Assembly (NCBI GenBank): GCA_022730375.1
Contig: DZDA01000005.1
Span: 1-57,159 of the forward strand
DNA from: Thiomonas intermedia
Lineage (GTDB): Bacteria; Pseudomonadota; Gammaproteobacteria; Burkholderiales; Burkholderiaceae_C
Direction of reading: 5' to 3'
DNA: 57,159 nt
This document shows, piece by piece, positions 1 through 7,914 of the stretch. Every line of letters begins with the position of its first letter. Within the stretch, counting starts at the first letter, position 1. The notes below the pieces were generated by a model. It did no database searches, was not told the DNA's origin, and saw nothing but the letters and a program-made list of their open reading frames with translations. A program made the translations under genes and the position numbers.

Positions 1-70
1 TGCAAGCCGTGAGGTGGACAAGGAAACTTGGGGCGGCCCGGCGTTTCCTTGAGAGGAGCGCTCAAAGCAA

Positions 71-104
71 AACGCCCGCAAGGACTATGGTCGTTGCGGG
101 CGTT
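71..104 (-). terminator. Intrinsic terminator downstream of pyk
   Basis: A perfect 11-bp stem (AACGCCCGCAA at 71-81 pairing with TTGCGGGCGTT at 94-104) with a 12-nt loop lies 18 bp beyond the pyk stop codon. The T-run is clearer on the plus strand (five T at 103-107) than on the minus strand, so it may act in both directions and also end a gene entering from the left of the window. Bases 1-70 show nothing else I can support. Confidence 0.75.
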
Positions 105-122
105 TTTGCTGCAGCGGGCTGT

Positions 123-1556
123 TTAGCGAGGCACGCGCATCACCTTGAGCATATTGGTGCCGCCCGCCGTGCCAATCGGCTCGCCGCAGGTGATGGCGTA
201 GCTGTCGCCAGAGGCCACGGCGTTTTTCTCGATCAGCCGGGCTTCGGCCTGGTTGAGCAGGGCGTCGCGGTCGGTGGTGCTGAAGCTCAGCAGCATCGGG
301 CGCACATTGCGATACAGCGCCATGCGGCGCACCGAGGTTTCGCTGCGCGACAGCGCATAAATCGGCACATTGACACGGTGGCGGCTCATCCACAGCGCGG
401 TGGAACCTGATTCGGTCAGCGCCACAATCGCCTTGCAGCCGAGGTGGTGCGCGGTGAACAGCGCGGCCATGGCGATCGACTGGTCGATGCGGGTGAACTG
501 CTTGTTGACGAAGTCGTGTTCGAGCTTGACCTCCTCGACGGTTTCCGCCGCCTCGCAGATGCTGGCCATCGCCTCGACCGTCTCCACCGGGTACTTGCCC
601 GCCGCCGTTTCCGCCGAGAGCATGACCGCATCGGTGCCGTCGAGCACCGCGTTGGCGACATCGGACACTTCGGCGCGGGTGGGTACGGCGTTGACGATCA
701 TCGACTCCATCATCTGGGTGGCGGTGATCACCACACGATCCATTTCGCGCGCCATGCGGATCATGCGCTTTTGCAGCGCGGGCACTGCGGGATTGCCGAC
801 TTCCACCGCGAGGTCGCCACGCGCCACCATGATGCCGTCGGAGGCGCGCAGAATTTCCGCCAGCGCCGGAATCGCCTCGACCCGCTCGATCTTGGCGATG
901 AGCGCGGGCTTGTGGTGGTAGGGCTCGGCGGCGACGTTGGCGAGTTGCCGCGCCAGCTCCATGTCGGTGGCATTTTTGGGAAAGGACACGGCCAGATAGT
1001 CGGCCTGGAAGGACATCGCGGTGCGAATGTCCTCCATGTCCTTGGCGGTGAGGGCGGGGGCCGACAGGCCGCCGCCCTGCTTGTTGATGCCCTTGTTGTT
1101 CGACAGTTCGCCGCCGATGGTGACGACGGTGTGGATTTCTTCTCCGCTCACATTCTCGACGGTGAGCACGATGAGGCCGTCGTTGAGCAGCAGACGGTCG
1201 CCCGCGTGCACGTCGCGCGGCAGGTCTTTGTAGTCCAAGCCGCAGCGGGTTTCATCGCCGATTTCGCAGGTGGCGTCAAGAACGAATTTCTGCCCGGGTT
1301 CCAGCATGACCTTGCCGTCCTTGAAGCGGCCGACCCGAATTTTCGGGCCTTGCAGATCGGCCATGATGGCAACGGACTTGCCCAGGCGGGTGGCCGTTTC
1401 GCGGATGAGTTGGGCGCGGTCGATATGGTCTTGCGCCTTGCCATGAGAAAAGTTGAGCCGAACGACATCGACCCCGGCCGCGAGCATGCGTTCGAGGATG
1501 TCTGGCGAGGAACTGGCGGGGCCGATGGTGGCAACGATTTTGGTGGCGCGGGACAT
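123..1556 (-). CDS. pyk: Pyruvate kinase
   Basis: Converts phosphoenolpyruvate and ADP to pyruvate and ATP, the last step of glycolysis, in the cytosol. The protein (477 aa from this start, usual for bacterial type II enzymes) opens with MSRATKIVATIGPASS, carries the N-terminal barrel signature VVRLNFSHG, the active-site region ALIAKIERVEAI and MVARGDLAVEVG, and the metal- and substrate-binding run ITATQMMESMI. The regulatory C-terminal domain is complete. An upstream in-frame ATG at 1583 would add nine unconserved residues, so I chose the ATG at 1556. It is transcribed alone, divergent from the diguanylate cyclase gene, and ends at a strong hairpin. Recognition is secure. Confidence 0.96.
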   Translation of the reverse strand: MSRATKIVATIGPASSSPDILERMLAAGVDVVRLNFSHGKAQDHIDRAQLIRETATRLGKSVAIMADLQGPKIRVGRFKDGKVMLEPGQKFVLDATCEIGDETRCGLDYKDLPRDVHAGDRLLLNDGLIVLTVENVSGEEIHTVVTIGGELSNNKGINKQGGGLSAPALTAKDMEDIRTAMSFQADYLAVSFPKNATDMELARQLANVAAEPYHHKPALIAKIERVEAIPALAEILRASDGIMVARGDLAVEVGNPAVPALQKRMIRMAREMDRVVITATQMMESMIVNAVPTRAEVSDVANAVLDGTDAVMLSAETAAGKYPVETVEAMASICEAAETVEEVKLEHDFVNKQFTRIDQSIAMAALFTAHHLGCKAIVALTESGSTALWMSRHRVNVPIYALSRSETSVRRMALYRNVRPMLLSFSTTDRDALLNQAEARLIEKNAVASGDSYAITCGEPIGTAGGTNMLKVMRVPR

Positions 1557-1739
1557 GGTTAGCGGGATATGGGGGATGGGCAAAAGAAGGCGATCAGTGA
1601 AAATGTGGAATCCCTCACAGGAAACCGGGGTGTAGTGTAGAGCGTGCTCTTGACGATTTCGCGCCAGCCGTCAGAATCTCGTCAGCCCGGTTGACCCGGC
1701 GCACTCCGAAAAATCCCGACACGTCACTTGTCTTCCTCT

Positions 1740-3095
1740 ATGAGCGACCCTTTTCAGCCCGAGCCCAATCCGGCCATGAGCCCCAGGGCGGAGCTTTGGC
1801 CCGGACTGGCCGCCGTGCCGGAAGTCAGAAGCCTGCTGGAAGCGGTCGATCTGCCCATAGGTCGTTGGGACGCCGACGGACGGCTGACTTTTTTCAATCC
1901 GCCCTATCTGAGCTGGGCACGGCGAAAGCCTGACCAACTGCGCGGCAGAACGCTCAAAGAGCTTTACGGCGATGAGGCCTGGACTGCGGCGCAGCCTGCG
2001 TTCGAGCGGGGATTCGCGGGCCAGCAGGCCGATTACCTGCGCCTGCTGCGTCACCTTGATCCGCCGCGCTGGGCGCGGATCCAGGTGTTCCCCGAGCGGG
2101 GAGCGGGCGGGCGTATCGAAGCCATCTACACCATTGCGCACGATGTGCACGACGACGTCACTGCTGCGATGGCGCTCAAGCGCTCGAACTGGCTGCTCGA
2201 ACAGGCGCTGGACAATCTGCCCTGGGGCGTGATCGAGAGCAACGCCGAACTCATCGTCACGCGGTGGACGCGTTCGGCCGAGGCCATTCTGGGCTACTCC
2301 GAGGCCGAACGTCTGGGCACGCATCGCCTGGCCATGGGGGTGCCCGAGGAGGAGCGTGCGCGCACTCTGGCGGTCTATGAGCGTTTGCTGCTCGGAGAGA
2401 TCGACAGCTGGGTGGAACAGGCGCAATACATTCGCAAGGACCGGCGGCGGATCTGGGTGGAATGGACGCTGTCGGCGCTGCGCGACGAGGAAGGGCGCGT
2501 GGTTTCGCTGTTGACCTTCGTGCGCGACATCACCCACCAGATTGACACCCACGCCCGGCTGCTGCACCGCGCCGAACGCGACGCGCTGACGGGGGTGCTC
2601 ACCCGCCGCGCCATCATGGAGCGGCTCGATACCGCGCTGGCGCGACGCACCCGCGACGACATGCTCGCCCTGTGCTTCATCGATCTCGACGGCTTCAAGC
2701 AGATTAACGACCGCCTCGGCCATGTGCGCGGCGACCGTCTGCTGGTGCAGGTGGCGCACGCCATGCAGGACGTGCTGCGGCGCGACGACGCCATAGGGCG
2801 CATCGGCGGCGATGAGTTTGTGGTGCTCAGCGCCGTGGCCGATCTGTCGGCAGCGCAGTCGCTCGCGGCCAAGCTCGTTGAGGTCTGCGCGGCGGCGGGC
2901 TACGACCTGCTCTCAGGCATGCGGGTTACGGCCAGTATCGGTGTGGCGGCCGCGCCCACGCACGCGCGCAGCAGCTTCGAGTTGCTGCAACGCGCCGATG
3001 ACGCCATGTATGTGGCAAAACAGCAGGGTAAAAATCGCTGGAACCTGTGTCACCGACACATCGATGGAGCCGACTTCGCAACGCATCGCCCGTAA
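1740..3095 (+). CDS. PAS-PAS-GGDEF diguanylate cyclase
   Basis: Probably makes the second messenger cyclic di-GMP from two GTP. The 451-residue protein has two PAS-like sensor regions (about 30-140 and 150-270, the second ending in the VRDITHQ linker typical of PAS/PAC) followed by a GGDEF domain (about 275-440). The catalytic motif GGDEF is intact at 356-360 and the product-inhibition site RxxD (RRDD, 347-350) lies exactly five residues before it, so feedback inhibition is expected. There is no EAL domain, no membrane segment and no signal peptide, so it should be cytosolic; the ligand is unknown. The start is uncertain: an in-frame TTG at 1728 and ATGs at 1740 and 1776 all lack a good ribosome site; I took 1740. 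Confidence 0.9.
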   Translation: MSDPFQPEPNPAMSPRAELWPGLAAVPEVRSLLEAVDLPIGRWDADGRLTFFNPPYLSWARRKPDQLRGRTLKELYGDEAWTAAQPAFERGFAGQQADYLRLLRHLDPPRWARIQVFPERGAGGRIEAIYTIAHDVHDDVTAAMALKRSNWLLEQALDNLPWGVIESNAELIVTRWTRSAEAILGYSEAERLGTHRLAMGVPEEERARTLAVYERLLLGEIDSWVEQAQYIRKDRRRIWVEWTLSALRDEEGRVVSLLTFVRDITHQIDTHARLLHRAERDALTGVLTRRAIMERLDTALARRTRDDMLALCFIDLDGFKQINDRLGHVRGDRLLVQVAHAMQDVLRRDDAIGRIGGDEFVVLSAVADLSAAQSLAAKLVEVCAAAGYDLLSGMRVTASIGVAAAPTHARSSFELLQRADDAMYVAKQQGKNRWNLCHRHIDGADFATHRP

Positions 3096-3130
3096 TACGG
3101 CGCGGAAGCAAGCCTTACCCGCCGCTATTT

Positions 3131-3457
3131 TCAAGCCCAGGTGTGGCTGATCCAGCTCAAGGCCCAATAGGCCACCATGCCGCTGAGTATGGTGCCCAGA
3201 ATGCCCCGGCGTGCGAAAAAATAGCCCGCAGCAATCACGGCGGCGCCCAGTTTCACCCAGGGCGGCCCGAGCGGGGTGAGTAGAAACAACTCGGGCGCCA
3301 CCACGGCGGCCAGCGCTGCCGCGGGGGCGAACCGCAGGGCGATCTTGACGCGCGCGGGCAAGGGCATGGCTTTGCGCGAGAGCAAAAACAGATTGCGGCT
3401 CAGAACCGTGACGGCCGTCATGCCGACCACGAGGGCGATCTGCTGGAACAAGGTCAT
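3131..3457 (-). CDS. azlD: AzlD-family branched-chain amino-acid exporter, small subunit
   Basis: A 108-residue membrane protein with about four hydrophobic segments and the AzlD/YgaH family pattern (VTVLSRNLFLL near the N-terminus, LRFAPAAALAAVVAPELF in the middle). AzlD pairs with AzlC to export branched-chain amino acids and analogues such as azaleucine or valine. The ATG at 3457 is preceded by GAG five bases upstream and sits 13 bases after the azlC stop, so the two are co-transcribed. A TTG at 3490 would overlap azlC and adds unconserved residues. Substrate is inferred from the family only. Confidence 0.88.
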   Translation of the reverse strand: MTLFQQIALVVGMTAVTVLSRNLFLLSRKAMPLPARVKIALRFAPAAALAAVVAPELFLLTPLGPPWVKLGAAVIAAGYFFARRGILGTILSGMVAYWALSWISHTWA

Positions 3458-3470
3458 GGCCGCTCGATTC

Positions 3471-4223
3471 TCAAGGTTTGGTGCCGTCAAGCACAGCGCC
3501 CGCGGTGAGCTGGCGGCTGCTCCAGGCTTCCCACGCCATGCCCACGATCAGCGCGCCGACGATGGCTGCCGCCAGATTGAGCCGTAGCGGTAGCCAGAAC
3601 AGCAGCGCACTCAAGGCCGAGGCGACGATGATCACCCCGGCTATCGTGCGGTCGGCCAGCAGCGAGAGCACGATGCCCAGCAGCGCCAACGTGCCGGCAA
3701 ACGCCAGCCCCCAACTGCCGGGAATGTGCTGCGCCATCGCAATGCCGAGCAGCGAGGGAATCTGCCAGGCCACCCAGTTGGTCAGCGACACGCCGAGAAA
3801 GTATTGCACCTGCTGCGGATCGCGGGTCGGGTGGGGGTGGCGCCGGATCATCAGCACCTGGTTCAGGTCGCCGATCAGGTAGCCGTAGGCCAGACGGCGC
3901 CATCGCGGCACTTGCTCGAAGTAAGGGCGCATTTGCGCACTGAAGACGACAAAACGCAGATTGACGCAAAACGCGGTGCCCAGAATCAGCCACAGCGGCG
4001 CACCGGCTGCGATCAGCGGCAGAACGGCCAGCTGGGCGCTGCCCGCAAACACGAACAGGCTGATGGCCAGCGCCAGTTGCACGCTGAGGCCCGACTTCAC
4101 CATGGCGACGCCCGTCACCAATCCCCAGGCGGCGATGCCCAGAGACACGGCACGCATATCGCGCATCCCCTCCCGAAAGGCAGGTTGGGTCAACATCGAC
4201 TGAACTCGGGCGAGGGAAGGCAT
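3471..4223 (-). CDS. azlC: AzlC-family branched-chain amino-acid exporter, large subunit
   Basis: A 250-residue inner-membrane protein, close to the E. coli YgaZ length, with the AzlC hallmarks: FREGMRDMRAVSLGIAAWG at the N-terminus, FAGSAQLAVLPLIAAGAPLW in the second and third membrane segments, and FCVNLRFVVFSAQMRPYF. It should form the transport channel with AzlD, transcribed immediately after it. Longer in-frame starts up to 4310 exist but add a polar, unconserved leader; the ATG at 4223 matches family length, although no clear ribosome site is visible. No Lrp-type regulator gene adjoins, unlike many azlCD loci. Confidence 0.9.
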   Translation of the reverse strand: MPSLARVQSMLTQPAFREGMRDMRAVSLGIAAWGLVTGVAMVKSGLSVQLALAISLFVFAGSAQLAVLPLIAAGAPLWLILGTAFCVNLRFVVFSAQMRPYFEQVPRWRRLAYGYLIGDLNQVLMIRRHPHPTRDPQQVQYFLGVSLTNWVAWQIPSLLGIAMAQHIPGSWGLAFAGTLALLGIVLSLLADRTIAGVIIVASALSALLFWLPLRLNLAAAIVGALIVGMAWEAWSSRQLTAGAVLDGTKP

Positions 4224-4309
4224 GGGAAATCTGTAGAGTGAGTCGCTATTTTGCGCCGCATCAAAAGACCCCGACAAGCGGCGCGATGATCGTTGTGACA
4301 AATCATGCA

Positions 4310-4334
4310 CACCTCCCGCGTGCAGCGGGAGGTG
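4310..4334 (-). terminator. Hairpin 3' of the O-oligosaccharyltransferase gene
   Basis: A perfect 10-bp stem (CACCTCCCGC at 4310-4319 with GCGGGAGGTG at 4325-4334) and 5-nt loop begin three bases after the stop codon of the minus-strand gene at 4338. Only a short T-run (ATTTG) follows on the minus strand, so termination may be partial. azlC starts 87 bp further on. Confidence 0.5.
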
Positions 4335-4337
4335 CGT

Positions 4338-6227
4338 TCAGTGATTGACCGGTACGACAACCCGTCGCAGCACGGGGGCTTGCTTCAAAGCTTCGAGCAA
4401 GGGCGCGGTTTGCGCTGCAGACAGACCGGCCTGCGCGGCTTGCGCGGGGAACTGTTTGACCAGTCCGGGGGCATACAGCCAGAACGAACTGGCGGTGTAG
4501 CGCGCCAGCGCCAGCGCCTGCTGGGCATGGCCGAGGCGGCTGAGCAGCAGGATGCGCCGGATCAGCAGATTGGGGTCCCCGTAGGCATGGCTGACTCGAT
4601 CGATCTCGGCCTGCTCGCGCAGCAGTTCGGCGTGAGAGTCGGCGGCGCGCACTTGAAGGCCGCTGGCCACGGCAAAGCCGATCAGGGGCCGGAAGAACAG
4701 ATCGCTGCGCTGCGCCTGCCGGATGGCCGCACCGGCCGCCACGCGATCTGCGGAGTACGCCGTGTTGGTGACGTTGTAGTCGTAGCCCGCCTTGGCGACC
4801 AGTGCGACGGCCAGCGCGCCCACGGCGAGTGCCGCAGGGCGGGGTAAGGTTAGAGCGACCGGGGCCGCTTCGCCGCGGCCGAACCCGTCCATCCAGCCTG
4901 CCAGAAAGGCAAACACCCAGAGGAAATAGAGATACCACAGGGGATATTCGACCAGGCTGTGCAGACCCAGAAACGCCACGCCCATCCAGGCGGTGAGGGC
5001 GATGGGCGAGGCGTCGTCCGGTGCGGCGCGGCCCTGTTGCATCCAGCCCCGGGCCGAGCGCCACAGCCAGGCCAGGGCGACGATCACAATCGGCAGGGCG
5101 CCCGCCAGCCCGGTTTCCGCCAGCAGTTGCAGAATGAGATCGTGGGCGTTGTCGATGTTGTCCAGCGGCAGCGGGTGCAGGGCATGATGAATGGCCGCGT
5201 GTTGCAGCCCCCAGCCCAGTTGCCCCCAGCCCGCGCCGAACCAGGGCAGATGCTCGAACACCTGCCAGGCGTTGCGCCAGATCAGCGCGCGGGCATTGAC
5301 GGGTTGATCGAGCTGGCGCGTCACGGCATCGAGAAAGCTGATCCAGCCGAGGTGATCGGCTTCGCGCAACGCCAGCCACCACAGCGCATACAGCACCGGC
5401 GCCGCCGCCAGCGCCGCCCAGCGCGGGTCGCGCCAGGCTCCGCGCACCGCGATCAGCACCAGAATGGCGGCGACGACCGCCTGCACCATGCCCGTGCGCG
5501 AGCCGCAGACTACCAGCGCCCAGCTCATGCCGATGACGGCGCCCCAGACCACGCTCACGCGCAATCGCGGGGCCCACCAGGCCAGCCCGGCCAGGCCGAG
5601 CGCGACGGCGGTGGCGTAATGATTGGGTTGCCGCAGATTGCCGAACACCCGCCCGGTGGAGGGGTAGCTGATGAGGTCGGAGTACAGCGGCGCATGCGCC
5701 GCCAGCCAGGAGGCTAGCGACGGCATCTGCCAGAGGGCGAACTGCACCAGTCCGAACAGCACCTGAATCAGTCCTTGCAGCAGCAGTCCGGCCGCGGCCA
5801 CGTCGAGCCAGGGGCGTTCGTCCATGCCCGCGCCCGGGCGGCTGTGGCGCTGCACGGCGGCGTTGCCCAGTCCGGCGGCCAACGCCGCGCTCAACAACAC
5901 TGCCACGGTGATGGCGCCCTGGCTGGCGTAGGCGAGCTGCCCGCTGAGTGTCTGCAAGCCGACCACGGCAGCGGCCACGCCAAAGCCGAGCGCCGCCAGG
6001 CCGAAGCGTGGCGTCAGGCCGCTCCAGGCGGCGGCGAGAAACACCGCGGCCCAGAGTGCGGCGGCAACCAGTGTGGTGCCCATCTTGGCCACCACGCCTG
6101 GATCGAAAGGCCAGATCAGCGGCAGCGACATGGCCAGCCCAAGCAGGCCAAGGGCAAGCGATTGCGATAGCGGGAATCGGTCAGACACGGAGGTCGGGGC
6201 AGGGGATGTTGGTGAAGGCGCAGCCAT
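4338..6227 (-). CDS. PglL/O-antigen-ligase family membrane glycosyltransferase
   Basis: A large polytopic inner-membrane protein (629 aa from this start; about 12 hydrophobic segments) with a big periplasmic loop in the second half. The run GNLRQPNHYATAVALGLA matches the PglL_A motif of bacterial protein O-oligosaccharyltransferases, and NARALIWRNAWQVFEHLPWFGAGWG plus NAHDLILQLLAETGL match the Wzy_C ligase region. Such enzymes transfer lipid-linked oligosaccharide to pilins or other periplasmic proteins, or to lipid A core if they are WaaL. The C-terminal 150 residues are soluble. No pilin gene is adjacent, so the acceptor is unknown. Starts at 6236 and 6275 are also possible. The upstream protease gene is 48 bp away on the same strand. 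Confidence 0.85.
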   Translation of the reverse strand: MAAPSPTSPAPTSVSDRFPLSQSLALGLLGLAMSLPLIWPFDPGVVAKMGTTLVAAALWAAVFLAAAWSGLTPRFGLAALGFGVAAAVVGLQTLSGQLAYASQGAITVAVLLSAALAAGLGNAAVQRHSRPGAGMDERPWLDVAAAGLLLQGLIQVLFGLVQFALWQMPSLASWLAAHAPLYSDLISYPSTGRVFGNLRQPNHYATAVALGLAGLAWWAPRLRVSVVWGAVIGMSWALVVCGSRTGMVQAVVAAILVLIAVRGAWRDPRWAALAAAPVLYALWWLALREADHLGWISFLDAVTRQLDQPVNARALIWRNAWQVFEHLPWFGAGWGQLGWGLQHAAIHHALHPLPLDNIDNAHDLILQLLAETGLAGALPIVIVALAWLWRSARGWMQQGRAAPDDASPIALTAWMGVAFLGLHSLVEYPLWYLYFLWVFAFLAGWMDGFGRGEAAPVALTLPRPAALAVGALAVALVAKAGYDYNVTNTAYSADRVAAGAAIRQAQRSDLFFRPLIGFAVASGLQVRAADSHAELLREQAEIDRVSHAYGDPNLLIRRILLLSRLGHAQQALALARYTASSFWLYAPGLVKQFPAQAAQAGLSAAQTAPLLEALKQAPVLRRVVVPVNH

Positions 6228-6275
6228 GCGCGGCATTATCCTTGCGCGGAAGATTCGACTGCTCTGGCGCGGCAT

Positions 6276-7838
6276 TCACTGCGGCAGCGTCTTGTCGATC
6301 TGCACCTGCTGCGCGTGCGCTTGTTCGAGGGCGCGCAGACGCGCGTTGATGATCGACGCCTCGAAGTAATCCGCCCCCGGCGTGCGCTGCGCAATGTGCA
6401 GTTGTTCGATGGCCGCTTCGGTTTTTCCTTGCAGGGCGTAAGCCTCGGCCGTGGCGCGGTGTTGCGCCGCAAAGGCGCCCAGGGCGGCCTCGGCGCGGGC
6501 CAGGTCTTGCCACAACACGATGTCTTGCGGATGCGCCACGGTCTGCTGGCGCAGAAACTCTCGCGCCGATTTTTTATTGGGCAGGGCCAACAGGCTGCGC
6601 GCCAACAGATGCCGAGCGGCGGTGGAATGCGGAAATTGGCGGTAAAGCGCACGGGCTGCATCGGCTGCCTGCGCGGGTTGGCGCTCCAGCAGCAATTCGG
6701 TCTGCAGCAGATCGAGTGGCAGATGCTCGGCGGCCGGGGCGCTGGCGGCCGCAGCTTGCGCCCGCGCGAGCGCCGCTGCGGCGGCGTCAAACCGCCCCAG
6801 CCTTTGCAGCAACACGGCCTGGCCGTAGTCGATGGCGGCCTGCTGGGCGGAGAAGGCGGCTTTGTCAGCGCTGAAGCGCTTTTCCTCGCGCTGCATGGCG
6901 TCGCGCGTGCTTGGGGTGAGCGCGCGGGCGCGGGCGTGCATGAGACAGAACATCAGATCGTGGTCGGGCGGCAAGGGCTGGTTGCCGCCGCGCGCCTGGG
7001 CGTCGGCGATGCGCTCGCTGGTCAGCGGGTGCGTCTGCAGGAAGGCCAGCACATCGGAGTCGTCGAGCCGGGAGAGGTTTTGCAGCCGCAGCAGCATGCT
7101 GGCCATGGCCTGCGGCGGATAGCCCGATTCCGCCAGCACCTCTTCGCCGGTGCGGTCGGCGTCGCGCTCGTTGCTGCGCGAAAAGCGCAGGGCGTTGTCG
7201 ATGGCTGCGGCCTGCCCGCCCATCGCCAGACCTTGCGCGGCCTGATCCTGTCCCGCGCTGGCGGCGGCGATGGCCAGCAGCAGCGAACCGATGCTCAGCA
7301 GCCTGTCGCGGCCCATCTGCGCCAGCCGCTGGGCGATGTGGCGCTGGGTGATGTGCGACATTTCATGGGCGAACACGGCCGCCGCTTGATCGTGCGATTG
7401 CGCGTCGATGATCAGCCCGGTGTGCACCCCGATCCAGCCGCCGGGCAGGGCAAAGGCGTTGAAGCTGCGGTCGCGCAGCAGAAACACGTGAAAGTGCGCG
7501 GGCGCCTCCATCTCGGCGGTGCGCCGGGCAGCGGGCGTGAGGCGGTCGACGATGGCCTGCAGATAGTCGCGCAGCAGGCTGTCGTGCAGGAAGTCGGGCT
7601 CCTGCCGCATTTCGCGCATGATGATTTCGCCCAGACGTTTTTCCTGCGCCGAAGACAGGCTGCCCTGCGCGGGGTCGCCCAGGGTCGGCAGGCTGCTGGC
7701 GTAGCCGGGGGCGTGGGTGTCAGCGCCTTGCGCCCAGACCGGCGCGCCGGACAGCGCCGCGCCGAGCAGGCAGACGGCGGCTTGCTGGCTGATGTGGCGC
7801 AGGCGGCGTAGGCGGAAATGAGGCGAGACGAAGCGCAC
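6276..7838 (-). CDS. BepA-like periplasmic M48 metalloprotease with C-terminal helical repeats
   Basis: A 520-residue secreted zinc protease of the BepA/YfgC (Oma1-like M48C) type. Residues 1-36 form a signal peptide with cleavage after VWA. The catalytic zinc motif HEMSH is at 158-162 and the third ligand is in NERDADR near residue 224. The C-terminal half (about 300-520) is alpha-helical with TPR-like repeats. The E. coli homologue helps assemble or degrade LptD and BAM substrates in the outer membrane, and I infer a similar role. The start codon is GTG (7838) with no clear ribosome site, but it gives a good signal peptide. The gene follows ptsI on the same strand after 76 bp. Confidence 0.88.
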   Translation of the reverse strand: MRFVSPHFRLRRLRHISQQAAVCLLGAALSGAPVWAQGADTHAPGYASSLPTLGDPAQGSLSSAQEKRLGEIIMREMRQEPDFLHDSLLRDYLQAIVDRLTPAARRTAEMEAPAHFHVFLLRDRSFNAFALPGGWIGVHTGLIIDAQSHDQAAAVFAHEMSHITQRHIAQRLAQMGRDRLLSIGSLLLAIAAASAGQDQAAQGLAMGGQAAAIDNALRFSRSNERDADRTGEEVLAESGYPPQAMASMLLRLQNLSRLDDSDVLAFLQTHPLTSERIADAQARGGNQPLPPDHDLMFCLMHARARALTPSTRDAMQREEKRFSADKAAFSAQQAAIDYGQAVLLQRLGRFDAAAAALARAQAAAASAPAAEHLPLDLLQTELLLERQPAQAADAARALYRQFPHSTAARHLLARSLLALPNKKSAREFLRQQTVAHPQDIVLWQDLARAEAALGAFAAQHRATAEAYALQGKTEAAIEQLHIAQRTPGADYFEASIINARLRALEQAHAQQVQIDKTLPQ

Positions 7839-7914
7839 GGAATCGGTCGGAGAAAAGGGCGTCAGGGGTCTGCAGGTGAAGACTGGCCCTGGCTCGACAG
7901 GTTCCCGGAAGTCT

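Noticed and set aside
9-410. 133-codon plus-strand frame at the left edge
   Set aside because: It runs through the pyk terminator and antisense to pyk, and has the shadow composition.
1650-1678. TTGACG with AGAATC 17 bp downstream as a promoter for the diguanylate cyclase gene
   Set aside because: The -35 is good but the -10 matches poorly, so I did not list it as a feature.
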